Assembly: GCA_026003615.1 (NCBI GenBank)
Contig: BPHQ01000001.1
Coordinates: forward strand, 620,001 to 684,000
Direction: 5' to 3'
Origin: Bellilinea sp.
GTDB taxonomy: Bacteria; Chloroflexota; Anaerolineae; Anaerolineales; Anaerolineaceae
Length of the DNA stretch: 64,000 nucleotides
The number at the start of each line of letters is the position of its first letter. The first letter of the stretch is position 1. Position numbers and translations under genes: made by a program. The notes beneath the pieces were generated by a model. It had not been told where the DNA came from. It did not search any database and worked only from the letters and a program-made list of their open reading frames with translations. Shown here piece by piece: positions 52,598 to 61,258 of the stretch.

Positions 52598-52606
52598 TGG
52601 TATAAT
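52598..52606 (+). promoter_or_regulatory. Extended -10 promoter of the 138-residue unknown gene
   Basis: TGGTATAAT, 33 bases before the ATG. The downstream bases (TTGCGCC) echo those after the divergent tRNA-Leu element (TTGGCGCGC). Confidence 0.5.
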
Positions 52607-52639
52607 TGCGCCAATCATTTTTTTTCATCGAGGAGTACT

Positions 52640-53056
52640 ATGAGCCGCATTATTAACCCGGAGAGCGCCGGAAAACAACGAAATCAACTAACCAAAGGGG
52701 TTGTTTTGGCGATCCGGGAACTGATGAAGCAAGAACAGGCCGATGAAACCACCCGCGATCTGGCAGCGTTCATTGGTCTGGCATTGACTGAAATTGGGGA
52801 AACCATTGATGTTTCGGTTCAGGCATGGGAAAAGCGTGGTTACTGGGTAAAGGCGGAGCGCTTTCGCATAGAGTGGGATTGGGTCAATCAACTTGGACGT
52901 GCTGTGCTGGAGGCACTTAATGACGAGGATTGGAATCAATTGGCTTTGCTCTCTGTCCGAATTGCTCAAAAATTACAGAAGATTCAAGTTGCAGAACGCA
53001 ACCGGCTAGGTACCCCTTGGAAAGGGGCCTGGCAGCGGCTTTTAGAAACAAAATAA
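52640..53056 (+). CDS. Conserved-looking soluble protein of unknown function
   Basis: 138 residues, mostly helical by composition, with two long amphipathic stretches (LTKGVVLAIRELMKQ...DLAAFIGLALTEIGETIDVSVQAWEKRGYW and the C-terminal LALLSVRIAQKLQKIQVAERNRL). No membrane segment, signal, cysteine or known motif. GAGGAG lies before the ATG, it has its own extended -10 promoter and a strong terminator follows, so expression as a single gene is likely. I do not recognise the family. Confidence 0.75.
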   Translation: MSRIINPESAGKQRNQLTKGVVLAIRELMKQEQADETTRDLAAFIGLALTEIGETIDVSVQAWEKRGYWVKAERFRIEWDWVNQLGRAVLEALNDEDWNQLALLSVRIAQKLQKIQVAERNRLGTPWKGAWQRLLETK

Positions 53057-53057
53057 T

Positions 53058-53102
53058 AAAAATCGGGCTGGGCAGAAGTTTATTTGCCCAGCCCGATTTT
53101 AT
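53058..53102. terminator. Bidirectional terminator between the unknown gene and the acyl-CoA ligase gene
   Basis: AAAATCGGGCTGGGCA ... TGCCCAGCCCGATTTT, about 16 bp of perfect stem around a 9-base loop, with A-run before and T-run after, so it can stop transcripts from both convergent genes. Confidence 0.9.
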
Positions 53103-53115
53103 TGATCCATGTCCC

Positions 53116-55227
53116 TTATTTTTTCTTGAGAATGATGCGGGCGTCCACCACTTTCAGCCCTTTGCCGGATTCGTAAACCAAGACAGGATTGGCATCCGAT
53201 TCGCTAACCTCATCAGCCAGATCGAGAATCATGGTCGAGTACTGGCAAATTACATCAGCCAGTGCATGACGATCTCGCGGAGCTTCTCCGCGTACACCGG
53301 CAATAATGGGGGCACCCCGAATCTCGTCCAACATGCGTAAAGCCTGACTGGAAGTGACCGGGGCAACACGGAACGTTACATCCTTGAGAACCTCGACAAA
53401 GATGCCGCCCAGACCGAACATCATGGTTGGGCCAAAGGTCGGATCATTAACCGAACCCAGAATGACCTCAGTTCCCCAAGGGGCCATTTCCTGCACGGCA
53501 ATTCCATGAATGTTAGCCGTTGCCTTGTATTCCTTGGCGTTCTTCATGATCGTTTTGAAGGCATCGCGAACGCCCGCATCGTCCTTGATATTGACTCTTA
53601 CACCACCTGCATCTGATTTGTGCAGGATGTCGGGAGAGACGATTTTCATCACAACCGGATAGCCAATTTCACGGGCCAGAGCCACAGCCTCATCCTCGTT
53701 GCGTGCCAGGCGGGTGGGTGTAACGGGTAAACCGTAACACTCGAAAACTTCCTTGGCCTCGATCTCGGTCAGTGAGTCACGGCCTTCGCTGCGGGCTTTG
53801 TTGATAATCTTCAAGGCTCGTTCGCGGTCCTGAGCCAAACACGGCATGGCTTCCTCGCGGACAATTTCTTTCATGCGGGCATACTCTCGCAAGGCGGCAA
53901 TGGCATTGACCGCCAGATCGGGAGCTCCATAAGCCGGAATGCCGTTTTCAACCAGCCAGCGCATGGCTTCTTCGGATCTTTCACCGCCCACAAAGGAGAC
54001 GGTCACCGGTTTATCGGTTACGCCGGATTCCACGATTGCCTGCTTGATTCCTTTTGCAATATCCAGCGGATCAGTCATGGCGGTTTCACAGTATAGTACA
54101 ACCATACCATCCACCCATGGGTGGGCAAAGGCAAAGCGAATGGAAGCCTGATACCATTCTCGACCGGCCATACCCGTGAGATCAACCGGGTTTTTAGCCG
54201 ATCCGAATTCAGGCATGTGCTTCTTTAACTCAGCCTGCACATCGGCGGGGGCAAATTTGAGCGGGACACCCGATTTTTCGGCGGCATCGGTGGCCAGCAC
54301 GCCAACACCACCACCGTTGGTAATGACCAGCAGATTGTCGCCTTTCATCGGCGGTTGGAGAGAGAGGGATAAGGTACGGTTGAACAAATCGTTCAGGTCA
54401 GTTGCCTGTACCACGCCGGCTTGCTGGAAGGCAGCCCCATACACTTTTGCGGCACCGGCCAGGGACCCGGTATGCGAAGCGGCAGCAGCTGCTCCATGCG
54501 CTGAAACACCCGCTTTGAGAGCGATGATCGGTTTTGTGGCATTACGGGCGGCCTCAATAAAACGTCGTCCATCGCGAAAACCTTCAATGTACAGTGAGAT
54601 ACAGGAAGTATTTGGGTCTTCGTTCAACCAGGTGATCAGGTCGGCAAAGTCCACATCGGACATGTTGCCGATTGAAATGAGTTTATCAAAACCAACACGG
54701 CGGATGTAACTGGCAGCATCAATAGCAATCAGCAATGCTCCGGATTGGGAAACCAGCGAAGCCTTACCTTCTAAAGGAAGGAAGGGGGCAAATGAACCGT
54801 TCATCTTGTCGGAGTTTGAAAGCACCCCGACGATGTTTGGCCCCAGCACGCGAATCCCATAACTGTTGGCTTTTTCAACCAGCTCGCGTTCAAGTTCTTT
54901 CAAACCAACTTCACTGAAACCGGAAGTAATGACAATCATCCCTTTTGCGCCTTTAGCGCCCAACTCATCAATGGTGGATAAGACCGCTTTCGCCGGAATG
55001 GTTATGATGGCTGCATCAATCTCCTCAGGGATGTCACGGATAGAAGGATAAACCTTTAATCCCAAGATCTCCGTTGCAGAAGGATTGACGGGGTAGATTT
55101 TTCCTTGATACCCGCCTTCGATTAAGTTTTTCACAACCGTGTAACCAATTTTTCCGGGTGTTGCAGATGCCCCCACCACAGCAATTTTACTGGGCCTGAG
55201 CAGGCCGTTTAAAGCTTTATGATCCAC
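53116..55227 (-). CDS. Acyl-CoA synthetase (ADP/NDP-forming), fused alpha-beta form
   Basis: 703 residues from GTG 55227, seven bases after AGGAGG; the track start at 55299 adds an unlikely leader. The alpha part has the CoA-binding SKIAVVGASATPGKIGYTVVKNL and the phospho-histidine in AAASHTGSLAGAAKVYGAAF; the beta part is an ATP-grasp domain (VALAREIGYPVVMKIVSPDILHKSDAGGVRVNI, GLGGIFVEVLKDVTFRVAP). Such enzymes turn acetyl-CoA or other acyl-CoA plus ADP into acid and ATP, a substrate-level energy step common in fermenters. The acyl specificity cannot be read here. Confidence 0.93.
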   Translation of the reverse strand: MDHKALNGLLRPSKIAVVGASATPGKIGYTVVKNLIEGGYQGKIYPVNPSATEILGLKVYPSIRDIPEEIDAAIITIPAKAVLSTIDELGAKGAKGMIVITSGFSEVGLKELERELVEKANSYGIRVLGPNIVGVLSNSDKMNGSFAPFLPLEGKASLVSQSGALLIAIDAASYIRRVGFDKLISIGNMSDVDFADLITWLNEDPNTSCISLYIEGFRDGRRFIEAARNATKPIIALKAGVSAHGAAAAASHTGSLAGAAKVYGAAFQQAGVVQATDLNDLFNRTLSLSLQPPMKGDNLLVITNGGGVGVLATDAAEKSGVPLKFAPADVQAELKKHMPEFGSAKNPVDLTGMAGREWYQASIRFAFAHPWVDGMVVLYCETAMTDPLDIAKGIKQAIVESGVTDKPVTVSFVGGERSEEAMRWLVENGIPAYGAPDLAVNAIAALREYARMKEIVREEAMPCLAQDRERALKIINKARSEGRDSLTEIEAKEVFECYGLPVTPTRLARNEDEAVALAREIGYPVVMKIVSPDILHKSDAGGVRVNIKDDAGVRDAFKTIMKNAKEYKATANIHGIAVQEMAPWGTEVILGSVNDPTFGPTMMFGLGGIFVEVLKDVTFRVAPVTSSQALRMLDEIRGAPIIAGVRGEAPRDRHALADVICQYSTMILDLADEVSESDANPVLVYESGKGLKVVDARIILKKK

Positions 55228-55414
55228 GAGCGTGCCTCCTGATAGGATTATAAGATGAGGATTCGAATTCTGTTCCTTCTCCAAAGGTTGAAACGGCAAA
55301 GGTCAGAATGGTGCAAGGTTGTCAGTCAAACTGATATAAGGATACCGCATTTGTGATGAATTTTAAGTTAACAAAAATCCCTTTTTTGAGGTATTTTCAT
55401 CATAATTTGAGGAA

Positions 55415-56398
55415 TTAACCGGCTTGATATACCTGAGGATTGGCACAAAAAGTCAATTTTTCTCCCCCTAAACCGGCAATCAGATTTTCGGCGGCGATGA
55501 ATGCCATTTTTTGACGAGTGAAAGTACTTGCGCTGGCAATGTGGGGTGTGATGATAAGGTTGGGAAGTTGTAACAAAGGGTGGCCGGCTGGGATGGGCTC
55601 CGGGTCAAACACATCCAGTGCGGCTGCAGCAAGTTTTTTTGACTCCAATGCCCATTGAAGTGCCTGATGATCTACCAGGCCGCCCCGCGCCGTATTGATA
55701 AAAATAGCCCCTTCTTTCATTTGCTCAAAACGCTGACGATTGATGAGGTGATGTAATTGGGGGGTGTAATAGGTATGAAGGCTGATAAAATCCGACTCCT
55801 GAAGGAGTGTATCCAGATCCTTGTATTCGACATTAAGGGTCTTCTCGGCCTGTTCATCGCGTTGAGGGTCGTTGTAAAGGACTTTCATGGAAAATCCTCG
55901 GGCACGGCGGGCGACCGCTTGTCCAATTCGTCCAAAGCCAATGATGCCCAAGGTGGCGCCATGAACATCTACACCGGTGAGTACATTTGGCCCCCATGCT
56001 CGCCAAATGCCTTGATGGACTTCACGGTTGGCTTCGACAACCCGCCGGGCAGCTGCCATTAACAGTGCCCATGCAAAATCGGCTGTGGTTTCTGTCAGTA
56101 CCCCTGGTGTATGACCTACCGGGATACCCCGGCGGGTAGCGGCATCCACATCAATATTGTCAAACCCCACTGCCATCTGGCTGATGACCTTAAGACGGGG
56201 AGCGTTTTCTATGACCGAAGCCGTGATGGGATCGGTAAGCATGGTTAAAAGACCTTCTGCTTGTTGAACTTTCTCCAAAATAACATCCGACGGAGGAGGG
56301 TTTTCCCCCGGCCAGATTTCGACTTCGGCAACTTCAGAAATTTTTTGGATCGCCGGCTCAAATATCTGTCGAGTCAACCAAACGAAGGGCTTATTCAT
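55415..56398 (-). CDS. D-2-hydroxyacid dehydrogenase (glyoxylate/hydroxypyruvate reductase-like)
   Basis: 327 residues from ATG 56398. NAD(P) site GATLGIIGFGRIGQAVARRARGF, catalytic Arg in NTARGGLVDHQAL, Glu in DVFDPEPIP and His in TPHIASAS. VGFDNIDVDAATRRGIPVGHTPGVLTETTADFAW is close to glyoxylate and hydroxypyruvate reductases. It reduces a 2-keto acid to the D-hydroxy acid. The start overlaps the htpG stop by eight bases, so the two are co-translated. Confidence 0.9.
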   Translation of the reverse strand: MNKPFVWLTRQIFEPAIQKISEVAEVEIWPGENPPPSDVILEKVQQAEGLLTMLTDPITASVIENAPRLKVISQMAVGFDNIDVDAATRRGIPVGHTPGVLTETTADFAWALLMAAARRVVEANREVHQGIWRAWGPNVLTGVDVHGATLGIIGFGRIGQAVARRARGFSMKVLYNDPQRDEQAEKTLNVEYKDLDTLLQESDFISLHTYYTPQLHHLINRQRFEQMKEGAIFINTARGGLVDHQALQWALESKKLAAAALDVFDPEPIPAGHPLLQLPNLIITPHIASASTFTRQKMAFIAAENLIAGLGGEKLTFCANPQVYQAG

Positions 56399-58271
56399 GG
56401 GACGATTTCTCCAAAGCAAGTTGGATTAAGTCTTGTATGCGCGGTGCAAGTTCACCCGGGTTGGGGTGCAAACCTTCGACTAATAGGGCATTTTCAAAAA
56501 GCAGTTCTATTGTAGCAGGGAGAATCGGCGAATCAGGAGGTAATTGAAGCATGGATGTCAATATCGGATGCTGAATATTGAGTTCAAGAATGGGTTTCGG
56601 AGGTTCAAATTTTTGATTGAGCAGCCGGTACACCTTTTGAATTTCCGGCTGGAGCGCTCCATGTGGCATGACCAGCCGTAGAGGGGACTGAAGCGGATGG
56701 TTTGAAAGGCGAACATCTCTGACCCGCTCACCCAATACCCGCTTGAAACGTTCCACAAGGTCAATGCCATTATTATCCGCTTCAGAAGCCGGCGAGGTTT
56801 GGGTAGATTTCTCTTGGGGTAGTTTTAGATCCTCGCCGGCAGCATTAACCAGATCATGACCGTTATAGCTTGTCATTCTCAATACAACGAATGGATCGAG
56901 AGGGTCGGTCATAAAAAGGACATCCATGCCGCGGTTGCGGAAGATTTCCAGATGCGGGCTGTTTTCAAGACTCTTTTGATGATCCCCGATTAGATAATAA
57001 ATGCATGTCTGGTTTGCGGGAGATTTTAAAAGGTAATCGTCCAGCGAAATCCATTCCTGCGGGTGATTGAGCGAGTGAAAACGCAGGAGAGGCTGCAAAG
57101 CAGTTACGAGGTCGGCATCAGTGGCGATGGCTTCCCGAATACTACGCCCGTGAGCCACCCAAAAACGATGATAATCTTCCGGTTTGTCCTTCGCGAGAGT
57201 CTTCAGGGTTTCAATAATTTTGTTGGTCAAGATCCGTTTGATTTGTGCCATGACCCGGTTGGACTGGATTGACTCGCGAGAGACATTGAGGGGGATATCT
57301 TCCGAATCTACCACACCATCAACAAAGTGGAGGAAGGCAGGCGGCAACAAGTCTTTACAGTATTCCTGAATCAGGACTTTCCTGGCGTAAAGTTTTAGCC
57401 CCTCTTCTTTCCTCAACCCAAGGGGATTGCGTTCCGGGTTGGATGGAATGTATAACAGTGCGTATAGTTGCACAGGCGCATCAATGGCAAGGTGAAGTTT
57501 AAGGAGATAATCTTGAAAATCGAGAGTAAACTGACGGTAAAAATCTCGATATTCCTCATCTGAAACCTGATGAGGGGGCTGGCGCCATAAAGAAGTGCGA
57601 CGGTTGATGGCTTCTGTTTCGTTACCAATGTAAATCGGATAAGGGATGTAATCGGAATGTTTTTTGATAATCTGGCGCAGCCGATTTTCGTCACAAAATT
57701 CGGCTGCATCTTCTTTTAGATAAATTTTTACGGTCGTTCCTCGTTCCGGTTTATCGGCTGGTTCAATAATAAAGCTTTCTTGACCGCTTGAAATCCAGCG
57801 AGCCGGAACGTCCTCGGCACGGTAAGAACGCGATTCGACCTCGATTTTTTCGGCTACCATGAAGGCTGAATAAAAGCCAACCCCGAATTGTCCGATGATA
57901 TCATTGAGTTTGGTGTCTCCTTTTTGGGCAGACTCTAAAAACGCTTTGGCTCCCGAATGTGCAATCGTGCCGAGATTTTGAGCCAGTTCCTCCGCATTCA
58001 TGCCAATCCCGCTATCGCGAATGGTCAAAATGCGCTGCTGTGGATTGCACTCGATCCAGATAGCCAATTCTCTTTCGGGATCCACAATTTCGCGATTGAT
58101 CAGGGTCTCAAAGTGAAGGCGAGTTAAGGCATCCGAAGCGTTTGAAATCAGCTCTCGTAAGAATACTTCTCTTTCCGTATAAAGAGAGTGGATCAGGATG
58201 TTCAGCAACTGGCGCGTTTCGGCTTTGAAGGGAGTGGGCTGGGAGAAGATTTCTGAAACGGGTTGAGACAT
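56391..58271 (-). CDS. htpG: Molecular chaperone HtpG (Hsp90)
   Basis: 626 residues. GHKL ATPase domain with ELISNASDALTRLHFE, IRDSGIGMNAEELAQNLGTIAHSGAKAF and IGQFGVGFYSAFMVA; middle domain with FVDGVVDSEDIPLNVSRE; C-terminal dimerisation domain with LRLVMPHGALQPEIQKVYRLLN. Lacks the charged linker and MEEVD of eukaryotic Hsp90, as expected in bacteria. GGAGGA lies eight bases before the ATG. A striking inverted repeat sits about 50 bases upstream. Confidence 0.96.
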   Translation of the reverse strand: MSQPVSEIFSQPTPFKAETRQLLNILIHSLYTEREVFLRELISNASDALTRLHFETLINREIVDPERELAIWIECNPQQRILTIRDSGIGMNAEELAQNLGTIAHSGAKAFLESAQKGDTKLNDIIGQFGVGFYSAFMVAEKIEVESRSYRAEDVPARWISSGQESFIIEPADKPERGTTVKIYLKEDAAEFCDENRLRQIIKKHSDYIPYPIYIGNETEAINRRTSLWRQPPHQVSDEEYRDFYRQFTLDFQDYLLKLHLAIDAPVQLYALLYIPSNPERNPLGLRKEEGLKLYARKVLIQEYCKDLLPPAFLHFVDGVVDSEDIPLNVSRESIQSNRVMAQIKRILTNKIIETLKTLAKDKPEDYHRFWVAHGRSIREAIATDADLVTALQPLLRFHSLNHPQEWISLDDYLLKSPANQTCIYYLIGDHQKSLENSPHLEIFRNRGMDVLFMTDPLDPFVVLRMTSYNGHDLVNAAGEDLKLPQEKSTQTSPASEADNNGIDLVERFKRVLGERVRDVRLSNHPLQSPLRLVMPHGALQPEIQKVYRLLNQKFEPPKPILELNIQHPILTSMLQLPPDSPILPATIELLFENALLVEGLHPNPGELAPRIQDLIQLALEKSSHE

Positions 58272-58319
58272 CTCGCACGTCCTCCGGTTTTGGTCTAAAA
58301 ATGACGACCTGATATTACC

Positions 58320-58349
58320 CGAATTTTGTTAGATTTCTATCAAAATTCG
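58320..58349 (-). promoter_or_regulatory. 13-bp imperfect inverted repeat upstream of htpG, candidate operator
   Basis: CGAATTTTGTTAG-ATTT-CTATCAAAATTCG: two 13-base arms differing at one position, 4-base spacer. It is neither CIRCE nor followed by a T-run. TAATAT about ten bases toward htpG could be the -10 box, which would put the repeat over the -35 region. Confidence 0.55.
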
Positions 58350-58385
58350 AGAATAATTGAAGCATAAAATAGAAGTTACAACCTG

Positions 58386-58934
58386 TTATCCGGGCTTTTT
58401 ACCGTAAAGCGCCATGTTTTGTCTAACGATCAGGTACGGTACTTTCAAAATCCCCAAATCTGGGAGGAGGGGATTGGAAATTTCGACATCGTAAAGAGAG
58501 GTGAAAGCCTCACGAGTAACATCCAGATATTTACTCACGGAGGATAGTGCTGAAAGGCGAAGGTGACCATCAAATCGAAAAGTATCTACCCAAAGGGTGA
58601 CAGGTTCCATGATGCGATTGGGTTCGGTGGGGTCGAAATCGGGTGATTCTTGATGAGGTGGGATCAAATGATAAGCAATGATCTGATTGGCAAAGATGCT
58701 CAATTGGGTATGGGATATTGGTTTTGGCTTTGTTCCGCCTGCTGGAAAGAGCATTTTTGCGTTGAACAGGGTCAGCACTTCGGGAGCCACATTGGTTCGC
58801 AGCCAGGTGCTGACCCGTATGGCTTCCTTAACCACCACTTCTCCCCAAAGGAATTTACCGGGAAGATATACCATCAGTGGAACGACTTTTTCATCGGGTG
58901 CCGGCTTGATGGTGTGTTTTTCTGGTGTTGTCAT
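58386..58934 (-). CDS. Conserved-looking soluble protein of unknown function
   Basis: 182 residues. The middle (VVPLMVYLPGKFLWGEVVVKEAIRVSTWLRTNVAPEVLTLFNAKMLF and MEPVTLWVDTFRFDGHLRLSALSSVSKYLDVTREAFTSLYDVEISNP) looks like a beta-rich repeated fold: two similar segments with a short strand-turn-strand pattern each ending in a helix-like region. No membrane helix, no catalytic motif I can name. It follows the threonine dehydrogenase gene by 14 bases with AAGGGG as ribosome site. Confidence 0.72.
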   Translation of the reverse strand: MTTPEKHTIKPAPDEKVVPLMVYLPGKFLWGEVVVKEAIRVSTWLRTNVAPEVLTLFNAKMLFPAGGTKPKPISHTQLSIFANQIIAYHLIPPHQESPDFDPTEPNRIMEPVTLWVDTFRFDGHLRLSALSSVSKYLDVTREAFTSLYDVEISNPLLPDLGILKVPYLIVRQNMALYGKKPG

Positions 58935-58948
58935 TTTTACCCCTTATT

Positions 58949-59974
58949 CTAAACCTTGACTGCATAGCGTTCTTTGATGGCTGGAATGAGGTATTCATTA
59001 AACGCGCGGTCTTTATCGTATTCTGGCGACCATCCCCAATCCTTTCGGGCCGCGGTATCGTCCACATCCGCAGGCCACGAATCGACAATTGCCTGCCGGC
59101 TGGGATGGGGCTTGAAGGTGATTTGAGCCTTTGGAAAAGCCTTCATCACAATTTCATAAATTTCCTGAGCGGTAACGCTGAAACTGGTCACATTGTAAAC
59201 CAGATGTTTCAAATTTTCTTTGGGGGCGCTTTCCAGCATTAAAAGCGACCGAACCGCATCCGGCATGGCCATGAAAGGCAGACAGGTGTCAGGACGGACA
59301 AAGCACGCATAAGGGATGCCTTGTGCGGCATGATGAAGCATTTCCGGGCCGTAGTCGCTGGTACCGCCGGTTGGAATGGTATCTGCGCTGATGAGGCCAG
59401 GAAAACGAATACAACGAAAATCAATTGTGTTGGGGGTGTGGTCGGCAGCCAGCTGACGGTAGTAGCGAGTGTAATACCGGCCTAAATGCTCACAATATAA
59501 CTTATTGCAGCCATACATAGTGGTAGGTTCAAGCCACATCCACTCCTTAATTTTTCCCGCAGTGAGTTTGGTTTCCAAATTGGGTAAACCATACGCGGCG
59601 ATTGACGAGGGGTAGATGAATTTTACGGGGCGTCCCTGCCAACCGGACTGTTCAACCGCCAATCGTAAGAGATTAAGAGTGCCTTCAACATTGACTCGAT
59701 GGGCGGTTTCGGGATTGTATTCTGCTTTTGTCGAGAGGATAGAAGCCAGATGATAAATCGTGCGGATTTCGAACTCCGCAACCAGTCTGCCGAGTAACAT
59801 GCCATCCAGAATATCCCCTTGAATGGAACGCAGGCAATACGGACGCAGGGAGTCATCCAGTGGCTGCACATCCAGTGCAACAACATCTACTTTGCCTTCT
59901 CTGCCAAGATGAGTGATCAAACCATGACCAATTTCACCGTTTGCACCAGTGACCAGAACCACTTCTTTTCGCAT
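58949..59974 (-). CDS. L-threonine 3-dehydrogenase, SDR (UDP-galactose-epimerase-like) type
   Basis: 341 residues of the extended short-chain dehydrogenase family. NAD site VLVTGANGEIGHGLI, catalytic YGCNKLYCE (YxxxK), and the threonine-dehydrogenase signature FRCIRFPGLISADTIPTGGTSDYGPEMLHHAAQG...YACFV. It oxidises threonine to 2-amino-3-ketobutyrate, the first step of threonine breakdown to glycine. The partner ligase (Kbl) is not adjacent. Upstream is a 334-base gap. Confidence 0.87.
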   Translation of the reverse strand: MRKEVVLVTGANGEIGHGLITHLGREGKVDVVALDVQPLDDSLRPYCLRSIQGDILDGMLLGRLVAEFEIRTIYHLASILSTKAEYNPETAHRVNVEGTLNLLRLAVEQSGWQGRPVKFIYPSSIAAYGLPNLETKLTAGKIKEWMWLEPTTMYGCNKLYCEHLGRYYTRYYRQLAADHTPNTIDFRCIRFPGLISADTIPTGGTSDYGPEMLHHAAQGIPYACFVRPDTCLPFMAMPDAVRSLLMLESAPKENLKHLVYNVTSFSVTAQEIYEIVMKAFPKAQITFKPHPSRQAIVDSWPADVDDTAARKDWGWSPEYDKDRAFNEYLIPAIKERYAVKV

Positions 59975-60308
59975 GGGACTCTCGCTTTCTCCGGGAAGGA
60001 AATAGGTGGGAATGGGGAAACAAAATCCTTAGGACTGGAATCAGTTTCCTTAAACCACACCTTAATTGTATCGGTAAAGTTCAACCTGTCACCTTACAAA
60101 CGTCATTATTTTTGGTTGTCAAGGGTTAGTCTGCTGTTTATGGGTGTATTGCGGAAATTCCCATTGTGCAGACCTATTCGGTTCATCTACATCCACTTTC
60201 ACCTTTAACGACGTAATGGTAATTCAAAAACAGGGTTTCGAAATCTTCTCGAAACCCTGTTGAAAGGCTAATGGTGAGTCTTAAAATCTCATTTCAAGGT
60301 TGAGTCAA
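59975..60308. other. Intergenic region between threonine dehydrogenase and secF
   Basis: 334 bases without a convincing gene; the tracked 129-codon ORF on the plus strand is mostly antisense to the dehydrogenase. It should hold the promoter of the dehydrogenase gene (a minus-strand TACAAT at 60065-60070 is possible, -35 weak) and it contains the terminator of the secDF unit at 60224-60260. Nothing else stands out. Confidence 0.6.
60224..60260 (-). terminator. Terminator of the secD-secF unit
   Basis: CAGGGTTTCGA / TCGAAACCCTG, 11-bp perfect stem with a 7-base loop, followed on the minus strand by TTTTTGAATT. Confidence 0.85.
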
Positions 60309-61247
60309 TCAAGCGCTGGCATTTTGCTTACGAAACCAGGTGCGCCACTCTTTGTTTTCCCACACCACCAAAATTGGTGCTGCCACGAAAATTGAGGAGT
60401 AAGTTCCACTGAATAAACCGACCAGCAGAATGACTGCAAATTCTCGCAGGGTAACCCCGCCGAACAAGGCTAGCGCAAGCAACATAAACTCCACTGTCAT
60501 CAATTGGGTGTTGATGGAACGCTGCAACGTTTGAACAATGGAGTGATTGGCCAGTTTTTCAAAGGGGAGTTTGCGTAAAAATGCACTGTTTTCTCGGATT
60601 CGGTCAAAAACTACAATTTTATCCTGGGTGGAAAAACCAATGACCGTCAGCAAGGCGGTAAGGAACAGAGAGTCCATTTGCCATCCCCACAGGACCGACC
60701 CAATGCCGGTGATGCTGAAAACCACCAGTATATCGTGGAGCATGGCAATGATGGCGCAAATTCCATAACGGAAAGCGTGGGGGATTCCGCGAAAAGCGTA
60801 GGTGATGTAAAGTACAACCGCTAACGCCGCTACGGCAACCGCAAGGGCTGCCCGGTTTGTTACCTGAGCCGCAATGACCGGACCGACACTGTCAAAGCGG
60901 TTGACCGTAATTTGCTCAATCCCGAACCTTTCTTCCATTGTGCTGACAACTTTGTTTTTGGCTTCCTCATCCATGAAAGGAGAGCGAATGACCAGAAGAT
61001 CCCGTTGACCTGAAGGGCCGGCAGCGGTTTGAACCTGTACTTCTCGGAAGCCCAATTCATTGTAAATTTGTACAACTTCCTCGGTGGGAGGCAAATTGGT
61101 GGTGGGGAATTGTAGCTCGAGAATGGTGCCGCCGCTAAAGTCAATTGCAAGTGGCAGTCCGTTGATGGCCAGGATGATCAGGCCGGGTAGAATTACCAGC
61201 AAAGATAGGGCAAAAAAGTAATAGCGTTTTCCAAGAATATCTAACAT
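60309..61247 (-). CDS. secF: Protein translocase subunit SecF
   Basis: 312 residues, six membrane helices. LAIDFSGGTILELQF, the periplasmic P1 domain, VGPVIAAQVTNRAALAVAVAALAVVLYI and TVIGFSTQDKIVVFDRIREN (the D/R pair used in proton-driven export) are conserved. SecDF assists late steps of Sec export. It follows secD by 11 bases. Confidence 0.96.
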   Translation of the reverse strand: MLDILGKRYYFFALSLLVILPGLIILAINGLPLAIDFSGGTILELQFPTTNLPPTEEVVQIYNELGFREVQVQTAAGPSGQRDLLVIRSPFMDEEAKNKVVSTMEERFGIEQITVNRFDSVGPVIAAQVTNRAALAVAVAALAVVLYITYAFRGIPHAFRYGICAIIAMLHDILVVFSITGIGSVLWGWQMDSLFLTALLTVIGFSTQDKIVVFDRIRENSAFLRKLPFEKLANHSIVQTLQRSINTQLMTVEFMLLALALFGGVTLREFAVILLVGLFSGTYSSIFVAAPILVVWENKEWRTWFRKQNASA

Positions 61248-61258
61248 GGTGTTTGCCT

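Noticed and set aside
54176-54709. 177-codon ORF opposite the acyl-CoA ligase gene
   Set aside because: Antisense shadow in a GC-rich coding stretch; no start signal.
58320-58349. CIRCE element before htpG
   Set aside because: The arms do not match TTAGCACTC/GAGTGCTAA and the spacer is 4 rather than 9 bases.
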